Assembly: GCA_023392535.1 (NCBI GenBank)
Contig: JAEVYY010000019.1
Span: forward strand, 186,001-250,000
Direction of reading: 5' to 3'
Origin: Bacillota bacterium
GTDB lineage: Bacteria; Bacillota; Clostridia; Lachnospirales; Lachnospiraceae
DNA: 64,000 nt
A model generated the notes under the pieces. It saw only the letters and a list, made by a program, of their open reading frames with translations, was not told the DNA's origin and ran no database searches. The position numbers were made by a program, and so were the translations under genes. Each line of letters opens with the position of its first letter. Position 1 is the stretch's first letter. Shown here piece by piece: positions 32,275 to 40,662 of this stretch.

Positions 32275-33987
32275 TCACACGACCAATCTGTCTTTATTTA
32301 ATTTTACATATTCCACGATATCGCCAATATTCCGAAAAGAATCTATAAGAAAATAGTCAATCCCAAATTCCATATGGAATGCTTCTTCCAACTTTACAAT
32401 GAAAGAAGCATACATCAAGGAGTTGATGCCTAAAGATTTTAATTCTGTACCTTTACTAACACTGGTATCTTTGCACTTTATTATTTGATCAATGACTTTT
32501 AATACTCCATTTAGAATGAAATCGTCGCTATTATCATTACCTTTCGCTTTTATAATGTTTTTTGCATAATATGTCTTTAATTGTTCTTTTTTACTAATCT
32601 TACCACTAGAAGTATAGAGGAATTGATCCGTTCTAATATATTTAGAAGGAATCATATAATCCGGTAAAAATCGTTCCAAATTACTTCTTATTTCATCCTC
32701 TGGAATATCACTATTACTTTTATAAAATGATATAAGAAGATTACTTTTTTCGTCATAACAAGTGACCGATTGTAAAATGGCAGCAATATTTTCTATAACA
32801 GCATCTATTTCATCCAATTCAATGCGATGACCCAGAATTTTTACCTGAGAATCTTTACGACCGCAATATAATAATTTACCATTCTTGTCGTACTGTCCCA
32901 AATCTCCTGTACAGTATATTCTAATTTTTTGATACTGTTTGAATGCCTTATCCGTCTGTTCTCTATTATTTAAATAACCAAGCGCCAGTCCATCTCCACT
33001 AATGCATATTTCTCCGATCTCTCCCCTGGGAACAATCTGTAAATTCTGATCCATTAGATAAATTTCTGTATTGCCTAGAGCAACTCCAATATCTGTATAG
33101 GGTGAATTGGTCAAGTCACTTATTGTAGAATAAATAGTCGTCTCCGTTGGGCCGTAACCATTGTATATTTTAGCATTCGTTTTTTTCTGTAGCAGCTTTC
33201 GTAAAGAATTAGGAAATTTCTCCCCTCCGAGTATAATAACGGACAGTTGCTTTAAGCTCTCAAGATCTTTATCCACAGCAATAAGCATTTGAAGTCTTGC
33301 TGGTGTACTTTGATACATATCGGCCTTATAGTCTTTCAATAGTCTTAGCATACTTTTTGGATTCTTGCAGGCATAATCATCTGCTATTACAACATTTACC
33401 CCTTCCCATAAAGCCAAAATAGTTTCGACAAAGAAAATATCAAAAGAGCAACTTGTAAATGAGACAACCGTGTTAGCTGATTGAAAATCTATTATTTTTG
33501 GCACCGAATTGATGACATTTAATAATCCAATTCTTGTAACTTGAACAGCCTTTGGTTTGCCTGTAGAACCGGATGTATATAAGATATAAGCGACATCATG
33601 GACAAATTTACTTGAAGTTCTTATCATTGTATTTTCATTGGTATCCATCTCATCCATACATATTTTTTGCATTATTTCTATATCCAGAGTTGTTGCAGAT
33701 GATGTAATTGCTGTTTTAATATTGGCATTGTCAATCATATACTGTAATCTTGCTTTGGGCAGGGATAAGTCTAATAATAAATAGGGAATATTACTTTCTA
33801 GACATGCCAATATTGTTGCAATAAGGTCTTTTTCTCGAGGAAACGCAATGGCTACGACCAGATTTTCGCTTTCTTCAATCCATTCGTTCATTATTTTTTT
33901 TATAAAATCCACTCGTTGCTGCAATGCCCCTGGAGTATAAACATCATTGCCACAAATTAAAAAACCCTTGATTTTTTTGTTCACCAT
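32275..33987 (-). CDS. Stand-alone adenylation-carrier (A-PCP) didomain
   Basis: A 570-residue protein of the nonribosomal-peptide type. The adenylation domain has A3 YILYTSGSTGKPKAV (134-148), FDIFFVE with Asp183 in the position that holds the amino group of an alpha-amino acid, A5 NGYGPTETTI, A7 YCTGDLG, A8 GRKDSQVKILGHRIELDEID and A10 SSGKISKK. A carrier domain follows with SLGINSLMY, the pantetheine site being Ser523. There is no condensation or thioesterase domain. It would activate one amino acid and load it on its own carrier for transfer by other proteins, probably the two encoded downstream. GAAAGGAGA precedes the ATG. The substrate cannot be read reliably by eye. Confidence 0.9.
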   Translation of the reverse strand: MVNKKIKGFLICGNDVYTPGALQQRVDFIKKIMNEWIEESENLVVAIAFPREKDLIATILACLESNIPYLLLDLSLPKARLQYMIDNANIKTAITSSATTLDIEIMQKICMDEMDTNENTMIRTSSKFVHDVAYILYTSGSTGKPKAVQVTRIGLLNVINSVPKIIDFQSANTVVSFTSCSFDIFFVETILALWEGVNVVIADDYACKNPKSMLRLLKDYKADMYQSTPARLQMLIAVDKDLESLKQLSVIILGGEKFPNSLRKLLQKKTNAKIYNGYGPTETTIYSTISDLTNSPYTDIGVALGNTEIYLMDQNLQIVPRGEIGEICISGDGLALGYLNNREQTDKAFKQYQKIRIYCTGDLGQYDKNGKLLYCGRKDSQVKILGHRIELDEIDAVIENIAAILQSVTCYDEKSNLLISFYKSNSDIPEDEIRSNLERFLPDYMIPSKYIRTDQFLYTSSGKISKKEQLKTYYAKNIIKAKGNDNSDDFILNGVLKVIDQIIKCKDTSVSKGTELKSLGINSLMYASFIVKLEEAFHMEFGIDYFLIDSFRNIGDIVEYVKLNKDRLVV

Positions 33988-34246
33988 TACTATTCTCCTT
34001 TCAAAGTAACTTTTTTTGTAATTTATTTTATTAATTATAGCAATGCCTTTTGGGAATTTCTACCAAAATTTTAACTAATTTTTTGTTTTAAATTACTATA
34101 CTATAAGTATTTTTTTACAAATATAAATATTTTTTATTTTTTAATCTACAATTATTCTTATAAACTGACATTTATTATTTACCACAATAGTTGAATTACA
34201 TTTTCTGAACTATTACCATTGTTCGAGGGCGATAAATAAGGATTTG
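33988..34246. other. AT-rich interval upstream of the adenylation cassette and pflA
   Basis: No gene was found. It must hold the leftward promoter of the A-PCP cassette, but the boxes there are weak, and no hairpin or repeat stands out. Confidence 0.5.
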
Positions 34247-34275
34247 TTGAATTTTTTTGTCATAAATAGTATACT
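34247..34275 (+). promoter_or_regulatory. Likely pflA promoter
   Basis: TTGAAT and TATACT are 17 bases apart. The leader then holds GCTGGTAATG and CATTaagAACCAGC (34284-34332), which can form a stem without a U-tract. No Rex-type site like that of the pfl operon was seen. Confidence 0.5.
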
Positions 34276-34353
34276 GATATTGTTGCTGGTAATGCTAGTA
34301 TAGAATCATGAATAACATTAAGAACCAGCTATTGCAAAATCGGAGGTCTTATT

Positions 34354-35109
34354 ATGAAAGGAAGAATTCATTCTTTAGAAAGTTTTGGAACCGTTGATGG
34401 TCCTGGCGTACGTTTTGTCGTATTTTTGCAAGGTTGTCCTATGCGTTGTGCTTATTGTCATAATCCGGATACCTGGGAAATGAATGGTGGCAAACTTATG
34501 GATGTATCGGAGATCATAGATGCATTTGAAAGGAATCGGGGATATTATACAGAAGGTGGAATCACCGTGACTGGTGGCGAACCCCTCTTACAGATTGAAT
34601 TTTTAATAGAATTATTTACAGAATGTAAAGATCGTAATATTCATACTTGTATTGACACATCCGGAATTACTTATCATCCGGAAAATGTAAAATATATAGA
34701 ACAGTTAGATAAGCTAATGTCTCTTACGGATCTCATTATGCTTGATATTAAACATATTGATCCGAAGAAGCATATCGATCTTACTTCACAGCCAAATGAT
34801 AATATTTTGGCTTTTGCTAAATATCTGGATTCCAGAAACGTGACCCTATGGATTCGCCATGTTGTGGTTCCAGGTATTACGGATGAAGATGAATATTTAT
34901 TTAAATTAGGCTATTTTATCGGAGGACTATCCAATCTGAAAGCCCTTGATGTCCTTCCATACCACACTATGGGAAAAGCAAAATATGATAGCTTAGGTAT
35001 GGAATACAAACTAAAAGATGTACCCGATATGGATAAAAAGAAGACTTTAGAAAAAAAACAAGTTATTTTGGATGGCATAAAGAAACGCCGCGGCGAAGCC
35101 AAAAATTAA
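34354..35109 (+). CDS. pflA: Pyruvate formate-lyase activating enzyme
   Basis: A 251-residue radical-SAM enzyme that places the glycyl radical on pyruvate formate-lyase. The cluster motif is CPMRCAYC (Cys28, Cys32, Cys35), preceded by GTVDGPGVRFVVFLQG and followed by TGGEPLLQ, as in PflA. Length matches the family. CGGAGG precedes the ATG. It lies 23 kb from the split PFL operon rather than beside it, so it must act in trans on the 81-residue radical-domain protein or on the assembled complex. A ferredoxin gene follows, which could supply electrons to the activase. Confidence 0.95.
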   Translation: MKGRIHSLESFGTVDGPGVRFVVFLQGCPMRCAYCHNPDTWEMNGGKLMDVSEIIDAFERNRGYYTEGGITVTGGEPLLQIEFLIELFTECKDRNIHTCIDTSGITYHPENVKYIEQLDKLMSLTDLIMLDIKHIDPKKHIDLTSQPNDNILAFAKYLDSRNVTLWIRHVVVPGITDEDEYLFKLGYFIGGLSNLKALDVLPYHTMGKAKYDSLGMEYKLKDVPDMDKKKTLEKKQVILDGIKKRRGEAKN

Positions 35110-35156
35110 CACTCAACTTTTTCTTATAAGCATAAATATTTGCTTGTATTCCTTAG

Positions 35157-35202
35157 TATAATGTATTAGAATAATATTTGGAATTGATAATAAAATATCA
35201 AT
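35157..35202 (+). promoter_or_regulatory. Ferredoxin promoter region with inverted repeat
   Basis: A TATAAT box (35157-35162) is followed by the perfect inverted repeat ATTGATA-N6-TATCAAT (35183-35202), placed just after the expected start point. This is the same placement as the Rex-like site in the pfl operon, but the sequence is not a Rex consensus. Confidence 0.45.
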
Positions 35203-35236
35203 CAATAAATTTGTATATTCTAAGGAGGATAACGTT

Positions 35237-35407
35237 ATGGCATATCAAATTAATGATGCTTGTGTGAGCTGCGGGGCTTGTGAAGCACAGTGTCCAGTCG
35301 GTGCTATCAGTATGGGAGATGCTCACTTCGAAATCGATGCAGATCAATGCATCAGCTGTGGAGCATGCGCAGGTGCTTGCCCTACTGGTTCTATTTCAGA
35401 AGCATAA
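35237..35407 (+). CDS. 2[4Fe-4S] ferredoxin
   Basis: A 56-residue clostridial-type ferredoxin. The two cluster motifs are CVSCGACEAQCP (Cys9, 12, 15, 19) and CISCGACAGACP (Cys38, 41, 44, 48). It carries low-potential electrons between enzymes such as pyruvate:ferredoxin oxidoreductase, hydrogenase and radical-SAM activases. AAGGAGG sits before the ATG. It follows pflA by 127 bases with its own probable promoter, and a strong terminator follows. The gene is short and easily missed. Confidence 0.95.
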   Translation: MAYQINDACVSCGACEAQCPVGAISMGDAHFEIDADQCISCGACAGACPTGSISEA

Positions 35408-35417
35408 TAGCCAGTTC

Positions 35418-35450
35418 AAAAAGCATTCAGAATATTGAATGCTTTTTTCT
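35418..35450. terminator. Bidirectional terminator after the ferredoxin gene
   Basis: AAAAAGCATTCA pairs with TGAATGCTTTTT around six bases. The last codons of the convergent MerR-like gene lie in the hairpin. Confidence 0.9.
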
Positions 35451-36068
35451 TTCATTTTCCTGTATTGCTTTCTTGGCTTTCCGTTTATTTCGCAGAAGTT
35501 CATCGACCTGCCTAAAATGCTCTTCTTCTCTTTTTAGACGCTCTTCTTCTCTTTTATCTTCTTTTTCTTCCTGTATCCTGAATTGATAATCCAATTCTTT
35601 CATAATGCTTTCTTTCATCTCATCATAAATTTCTCTCGTATTTTCCTTTACTGCCTCTCCTATCATCTGCTTTAACAGATATTGAAGACGCATTGCTTTT
35701 TCATTTGTATGTTCACCAAGATTGTATGACACCATCTCTTTCTTACTCTTCTCTTCAGGAATGGGATCTTTAATCATTATATTTATTTTTCTATCTTCGT
35801 GTACATATTCCTTGTCGACATCTTTTTGATGCTCAACAACATTTAAATTCTTATCCAAAATTCTGCGGATAGCTTTTAATTGTATTCCTTCATCCTTTAA
35901 TTGTTTGATACGTATAAATTTATCAACATCTTCTTTTGTATAGTAACGATGTCCCAGTTCGTTCCTCTTGATCCGGATACCTAATTCTTCTTCCCAATAA
36001 CGTAAAACATGGTTCTCGACATTTACTTTCTTTGCAGCATCTGTTATCAGATAATATACTTCTCCCAT
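35427..36068 (-). CDS. MerR-type DNA-binding protein with coiled coil
   Basis: A 213-residue protein. The first 70 residues are a MerR winged helix (YLITDAAKKVNVENHVLRYW, EEELGI, GHRYYTKEDVDKFIRIKQLK). The end is a long charged coiled coil (EEKEDKREEERLKREEEHFR), with a linker between. There is no effector-binding domain. The layout resembles RacA-like chromosome-anchoring proteins and unnamed clostridial MerR proteins. It could bind DNA as a structural factor rather than as a classical activator. It lies downstream of dnaB on the same strand, after a terminator. Confidence 0.75.
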   Translation of the reverse strand: MGEVYYLITDAAKKVNVENHVLRYWEEELGIRIKRNELGHRYYTKEDVDKFIRIKQLKDEGIQLKAIRRILDKNLNVVEHQKDVDKEYVHEDRKINIMIKDPIPEEKSKKEMVSYNLGEHTNEKAMRLQYLLKQMIGEAVKENTREIYDEMKESIMKELDYQFRIQEEKEDKREEERLKREEEHFRQVDELLRNKRKAKKAIQENERKKHSIF

Positions 36069-36133
36069 TTTGTATACCCCTTTCTTTTATAAAATAGCGA
36101 ATGAATCGCTATAACAACAGGCCTTTTCCAGAC

Positions 36134-36170
36134 AAAAAAAGGACTGGTCATCCCATAACCTGTCCTCTTT
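36134..36170 (-). terminator. Terminator of the gdpP-rplI-dnaB operon
   Basis: On the minus strand AGGACAGGT and ACCAGTCCT pair, with one mismatch, around nine bases, followed by a run of eight T. It sits 28 bases after the dnaB stop. Confidence 0.88.
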
Positions 36171-36197
36171 TGTATGATTATATTCAATCTTTCAGTA

Positions 36198-37535
36198 TTA
36201 TTTCTGCATATTTGCGAATTTTGTATAATCCGGTAACCATACAAGCTGTATCGTTCCAATCGGACCATTTCTCTGCTTTGCAATAATTATCTCAGCAATA
36301 TTTTTAAGTTCCGTATCATGATTATAGTAATCATCACGATAGATGAACATAACAACATCCGCATCCTGCTCAATTGCTCCCGATTCACGAAGGTCAGAAA
36401 GCATCGGTCTGTGATCTGGTCTTTGCTCCACCGCACGGCTCAACTGTGACAATGCTACGACAGGAACACTTAGCTCTCTCGCTAAAGATTTTAAAGAGCG
36501 GGATATATCCGATATCTCCTGTTGCCTAGAATCACCCTTTCCGCTGCCTGACATCAACTGTAAGTAATCAATAATTATGATAGCAAGATTATGCTCCAGT
36601 TTGTATTTCCTACATTTAGAACGTAATTCCGCGATACTAATTCCTGGAGTATCATCTATGATTAAATTGGACTTTCCAATTACACCTGCACTTTCTATTA
36701 ACTTTTCCCAATCCTGATCCGATAAATTACCAGTTCTTATCTTCTGAGAATCTACTTTGGATTCCAAAGAAAACAAACGGTTTACCAATTGTTCTTTTGA
36801 CATTTCCAGGCTAAATATCGCAACTGTTTTATTTTCATGAAATGCCATATATTGTGCTATATTCAAAACAAAGGCGGTCTTTCCCATAGATGGCCTTGCC
36901 GCTATTAAGATAAGATCTGATGGTTGCATTCCAGCTGTTCTAAAATCAAGATCTATAAATCCTGTCGGAATCCCAGTCACCGCACCTTTATTTTTTGATG
37001 CCTGCTCTATTTTATCCATTGCATTGATTACTACCTGTCTGATTGGAACGAACTCGCCTGCATTGCGCTTTTGAACCAGTTCAAATGTCTTCTTTTCTGT
37101 TTCCTCCAAGATGACTTCCAGACTTTCTTTTCCGATATAGCATGTATTTGCAATTTCCTCGTTTAAACGTATTAGTTTTCGTAGCGTCGCCTTTTCGGCA
37201 ACAATACTTGCATAATATTTTACATTAGCAGATGTAGGAACGGCGGTTATCAAATCTCTCACAAACTCAAGACTGCTCACTTCCGGAGGAACATCTTTTT
37301 CACGTAATTTGTCCTGGAGTGTAACAAGATCCACCGGTTTTCCCTCATCATTCAATTCCACCATAGTTTGAAACAGAATCCCATATTGTTTACTATAAAA
37401 ATCTTCTTCACTTACAATCTCAGTCGCTGCCACAATTGCTTCCCTGTCTATAATCATAGACCCGACTACAGACTGTTCTGCTTCAATACTATGTGGTAAT
37501 ACTCTTTTTAAGACAGCCTCTTCCATTCCAGCCAT
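36198..37535 (-). CDS. dnaB: Replicative DNA helicase DnaB
   Basis: A 445-residue hexameric helicase that unwinds the replication fork. The N-terminal DnaB domain (LPHSIEAEQSVVGSMIIDRE) is followed by the RecA-like ATPase with Walker A ARPSMGKTAF, the Walker B region IIIIDYLQLM, and SQLSRAVEQRPDHRPMLSDL containing the sensor region. Length is normal, and GGAGG precedes the ATG. It is the last gene of a conserved operon with rplI and gdpP. Confidence 0.97.
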   Translation of the reverse strand: MAGMEEAVLKRVLPHSIEAEQSVVGSMIIDREAIVAATEIVSEEDFYSKQYGILFQTMVELNDEGKPVDLVTLQDKLREKDVPPEVSSLEFVRDLITAVPTSANVKYYASIVAEKATLRKLIRLNEEIANTCYIGKESLEVILEETEKKTFELVQKRNAGEFVPIRQVVINAMDKIEQASKNKGAVTGIPTGFIDLDFRTAGMQPSDLILIAARPSMGKTAFVLNIAQYMAFHENKTVAIFSLEMSKEQLVNRLFSLESKVDSQKIRTGNLSDQDWEKLIESAGVIGKSNLIIDDTPGISIAELRSKCRKYKLEHNLAIIIIDYLQLMSGSGKGDSRQQEISDISRSLKSLARELSVPVVALSQLSRAVEQRPDHRPMLSDLRESGAIEQDADVVMFIYRDDYYNHDTELKNIAEIIIAKQRNGPIGTIQLVWLPDYTKFANMQK

Positions 37536-37549
37536 GTGCGACCTCCGAC

Positions 37550-37999
37550 CTATTTTTCCTCTTCTACCTTCACTTTCAATTTAGCACTGACTTTTGGATG
37601 CAGCTTCACCATTACTTCATATACACCAAGATTCTTAATCGGCTCAGAGACCTGAATCTTTTTCTTATCTATTTCCATTTTTTCTTGTTCCAAAGCCGCT
37701 TTGGCTATTTCCTTAGAAGAGATAGTTCCGAATGTCTTACCATTCTCACCTGTTTTTATCTTTACTACAACCGTTATCTGTTCAATCTTTTTAGCAAATT
37801 CCAACGCCCCTTCCAAAATTTCCTGAGCAACCTTTTCATCATTCGCCTTTTGCAGCTTCAGATCATTCAGATTTTTAGAATTTGCCTCTAATCCAAGTTT
37901 TTTTGGAATTACAAAGTTACGTGCATAACCATCATTAATTTCAACTGTTTCCCCTTTTTTTCCCAACGTTTTTACATCTTGTAATAATATAACTTTCAT
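37550..37999 (-). CDS. rplI: Ribosomal protein bL9
   Basis: A 149-residue ribosomal protein. The N-terminal rRNA-binding domain starts MKVILLQDVKTLGKKGETVE and DGYARNFVIPKKLG, the bL9 signature, followed by the long helix and the C-terminal domain. It binds 23S rRNA at the L1 stalk and affects reading-frame fidelity. It lies 14 bases upstream of dnaB and 63 bases downstream of gdpP, the usual Firmicute order. Confidence 0.97.
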   Translation of the reverse strand: MKVILLQDVKTLGKKGETVEINDGYARNFVIPKKLGLEANSKNLNDLKLQKANDEKVAQEILEGALEFAKKIEQITVVVKIKTGENGKTFGTISSKEIAKAALEQEKMEIDKKKIQVSEPIKNLGVYEVMVKLHPKVSAKLKVKVEEEK

Positions 38000-38062
38000 A
38001 ATTCACTCCTATCTGCAGTTTCTATGACTATCGCTAGAACAAACCAGGAACTTTAAAAGTAC

Positions 38063-40108
38063 CTATAGTTCGCCTTCTTCAGCCATGGTATCCAGCGTAG
38101 TCTTAATCATATCAATTGCTTGTATCACTGTCATTTCTTCCAATTGCGCACCAGCTATGTTCATATGACCACCTCCGCCAATGCGTTCCATAATAATTTG
38201 CACATTGATTTCATCAATGGACCGTGCGCTGATATATATTTTATCCTGATACTCCGTAAATATAAAACTTGCCTTAATTCCCTTTATGTCAAGTAATTCA
38301 TTTGCTGCCTGAGCCCCTACTATTGTCGGACTCTCAATATTTTCACTAGGGCAAATGGATATTGCATAAGCATTCCGATAAATCTCTGCATGTCTGACCG
38401 CTTCTGCCTTTGCTTTATATTCGTCTGCATCTTCCCGAAATAATTTGCGCACTCTTGTTACATCAGCTCCGCTTCTTCTTAAAAAAGCGGCTGCCTCAAA
38501 AGTACGAACGCCTGTCTTTGCGACAAAATTATTGGTATCTATGATGATTCCGGAATACAGACAATCCGCTTCATTACTCTTGATTTTAATACCATCTCCG
38601 ATATATTGCAGAATCTCTGCCACCATTTCACATGCACTTGACGCATACGGTTCCACATAAGATAATGTTGCATTTTCAATCATTTCAGAACCTTGTCTGT
38701 GATGATCTAATACAACAATGCTCTTGCAGATACGAAGCAGTTCCGGACATTCCGTTATGGTAGGTCTATTCACATCAACTACAACTAAAACCGTATTGCT
38801 GCCAGCTACCTCAACTGCCTGCTGGCTATTTAAAAACATATTTTCTTCATAGTCAGAGTGATTCAGAAATAATTCCTGTAATGGCTTTACGGATGTAGAA
38901 ACTTCATTAATTACAATATGTGCTTTTCTCTCCAGTTCTCTCGCAATACAATAAACGCCTATTGCTGCACCAAAACTATCAACATCTGTCAATCTATGAC
39001 CCATAACAATTACTTTGTCTTTTCCTGAAATTATTTCCTTCAGAGCATGAGCCTTGACACGAGCTTTAACACGCGTATTTTTCTCAACCTGTTGGCTCTT
39101 TCCGCCATAGTAAACAATTGACTCTGGTGTCTTAACGACTGCCTGATCACCACCACGTCCCAATGCCAAATCAATAGATGTCCTGGCAAATTCATAATTC
39201 TGTGAGTAAGTAAGACCATCCAATCCTATACCAATGCTGAGTGTAACAGACATTTCGTTCCCTATATTAACAGTCTTAACATCTTCCAATAAATCAAATC
39301 TGACTTCCTGTAATTGTCGTAAGGATTTCTTACGTAAAACAACAAAATATTTATCTCTTTCTGTCTTTTTTATAATACCATCAATAGACGCGATATACTT
39401 ATTGACCTTTCTGTCTATTAACGCAATTAAAAGCGATCTTCTAACTTCCTCCACGCTATCCAGCGCTTCTTCATAATTATCCAAATAGATAAGACCGACG
39501 GCAAGACTTTGATCATCATTTTCCTGCAATGCAAAATTTAGTGCAGTCTCATCAAATAAATAGAGCGCAATTAAATAACCTTCATAATCTGCCGCTTCAA
39601 TAATTTCACTGTTCTCAGCCATTTCTTTTAACGATATTTTTTTTAACTTAGCAAGAAAATTATTATTCTCATATTCTAATTCAACTTCCGTCTCATCTAG
39701 TTCCCCAGGCAATTTATCCTTTGAAATACTAGGAAACAGAGAAATAATTGATTTTTTATACCCTTTGTCCTTATGAATCACTGCTTCAAAAGCTTTATTG
39801 GTCCAAATTACTTTCCCAGAATCATCTAGAAGCGCATGTGGAAGTTCCAAATCACGCAATAACCTTCTTTGAATCTGCCCGTATTGAGTAGCAAAACTAA
39901 TTAACTCATTCATAATAATAGGACCATGATATAAAAATAGGATGCCTAATATAACAAAATAAAATAAAATAAATACCGCTAACAATAACCCTGCTCTCAA
40001 ATCTATGGAGCAGATAAGAGCATTCACCAAGGTCAGCATAATTCCCAAAATGAGACTTGCTTGTATGTATATCTTCATCTTACCTTTTAATCTGATCTGC
40101 TTGTTCAT
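38063..40108 (-). CDS. gdpP: Cyclic-di-AMP phosphodiesterase GdpP
   Basis: A 681-residue membrane enzyme that hydrolyses cyclic-di-AMP to pApA. Two membrane helices open the chain, followed by a degenerate PAS domain (LLDDSGKVIWTNKAFEAVIH) and a degenerate GGDEF domain. The DHH/DHHA1 phosphodiesterase shows GHRLTDVDSFGAAIG, VVLDHHRQGSEM and GGGGHMNIAGAQL, all intact. The ATG at MNKQIRLKGK, after GGGGTAAAG, is preferred over a start 16 codons upstream whose extra residues are not family-like. The enzyme links cell-wall and potassium balance to c-di-AMP levels. It is the first gene of the rplI-dnaB operon. Confidence 0.95.
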   Translation of the reverse strand: MNKQIRLKGKMKIYIQASLILGIMLTLVNALICSIDLRAGLLLAVFILFYFVILGILFLYHGPIIMNELISFATQYGQIQRRLLRDLELPHALLDDSGKVIWTNKAFEAVIHKDKGYKKSIISLFPSISKDKLPGELDETEVELEYENNNFLAKLKKISLKEMAENSEIIEAADYEGYLIALYLFDETALNFALQENDDQSLAVGLIYLDNYEEALDSVEEVRRSLLIALIDRKVNKYIASIDGIIKKTERDKYFVVLRKKSLRQLQEVRFDLLEDVKTVNIGNEMSVTLSIGIGLDGLTYSQNYEFARTSIDLALGRGGDQAVVKTPESIVYYGGKSQQVEKNTRVKARVKAHALKEIISGKDKVIVMGHRLTDVDSFGAAIGVYCIARELERKAHIVINEVSTSVKPLQELFLNHSDYEENMFLNSQQAVEVAGSNTVLVVVDVNRPTITECPELLRICKSIVVLDHHRQGSEMIENATLSYVEPYASSACEMVAEILQYIGDGIKIKSNEADCLYSGIIIDTNNFVAKTGVRTFEAAAFLRRSGADVTRVRKLFREDADEYKAKAEAVRHAEIYRNAYAISICPSENIESPTIVGAQAANELLDIKGIKASFIFTEYQDKIYISARSIDEINVQIIMERIGGGGHMNIAGAQLEEMTVIQAIDMIKTTLDTMAEEGEL

Positions 40109-40459
40109 AACTTTACCCCATAATTCGCACGATTTGTCCGATCGTCTGCATTTCAAATAGAAAAACAGCTCTTTTTTCCAGATACCTCGTCCCGATAGCT
40201 TACATTATATCATTATACTACGTAATGTGCCATACTTTAATTTCCACATTCTTCGACCTAAAGTAAGTCTATCATACACTACAGCCCCCATTCCATACAT
40301 CCAGTCATGACTAATGTTGTCATTTCATGTCATCTCTTTTTGTATTCCCCTTCAAATAAGATTTCATGTTACTTATCCGCCTTTATTATTGTTCAAAAGC
40401 CTGTAACATAATGGTAGCACTTACATATGATATAAGAGACCCTAGCGAGGTGATTTTTT
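40109..40459. other. Gene-free interval upstream of gdpP
   Basis: No gene is seen. Two ATTATA boxes on the plus strand (40204 and 40212) read TATAAT on the minus strand, one with an extended TGA, and could be the gdpP promoter, though no good -35 box is present. Confidence 0.45.
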
Positions 40460-40657
40460 TTGGATGAATGTGAATTAGTAACTTTTATTAGCGCAGTTGC
40501 ATGTACCATATCTAGAACATGTTCTGATGATGAATTATCTTTGTTATCTACTATCTTTAATCAACTTGGAGACTCTTTAGCGACAATTTTGGCTAAAAGA
40601 GCCTTATGCAATGAATCTACCAAAACGGAACCTGAAGATCCGGAATTGCAACGTTGA
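40460..40657 (+). CDS. DUF6774-type small protein
   Basis: A 65-residue protein reading MDECELVTFISAVACTISRT and SDDELSLLSTIFNQLGDSLA, with a C-terminal charged tail. This pattern, two short helices with conserved cysteine and QLGD, matches the DUF6774 family common in Lachnospiraceae; its function is unknown. The start is TTG, 8-9 bases after GAGGTGA. It ends five bases before the convergent radical-SAM gene, with no terminator between them. Confidence 0.75.
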   Translation: MDECELVTFISAVACTISRTCSDDELSLLSTIFNQLGDSLATILAKRALCNESTKTEPEDPELQR

Positions 40658-40662
40658 AGAAC

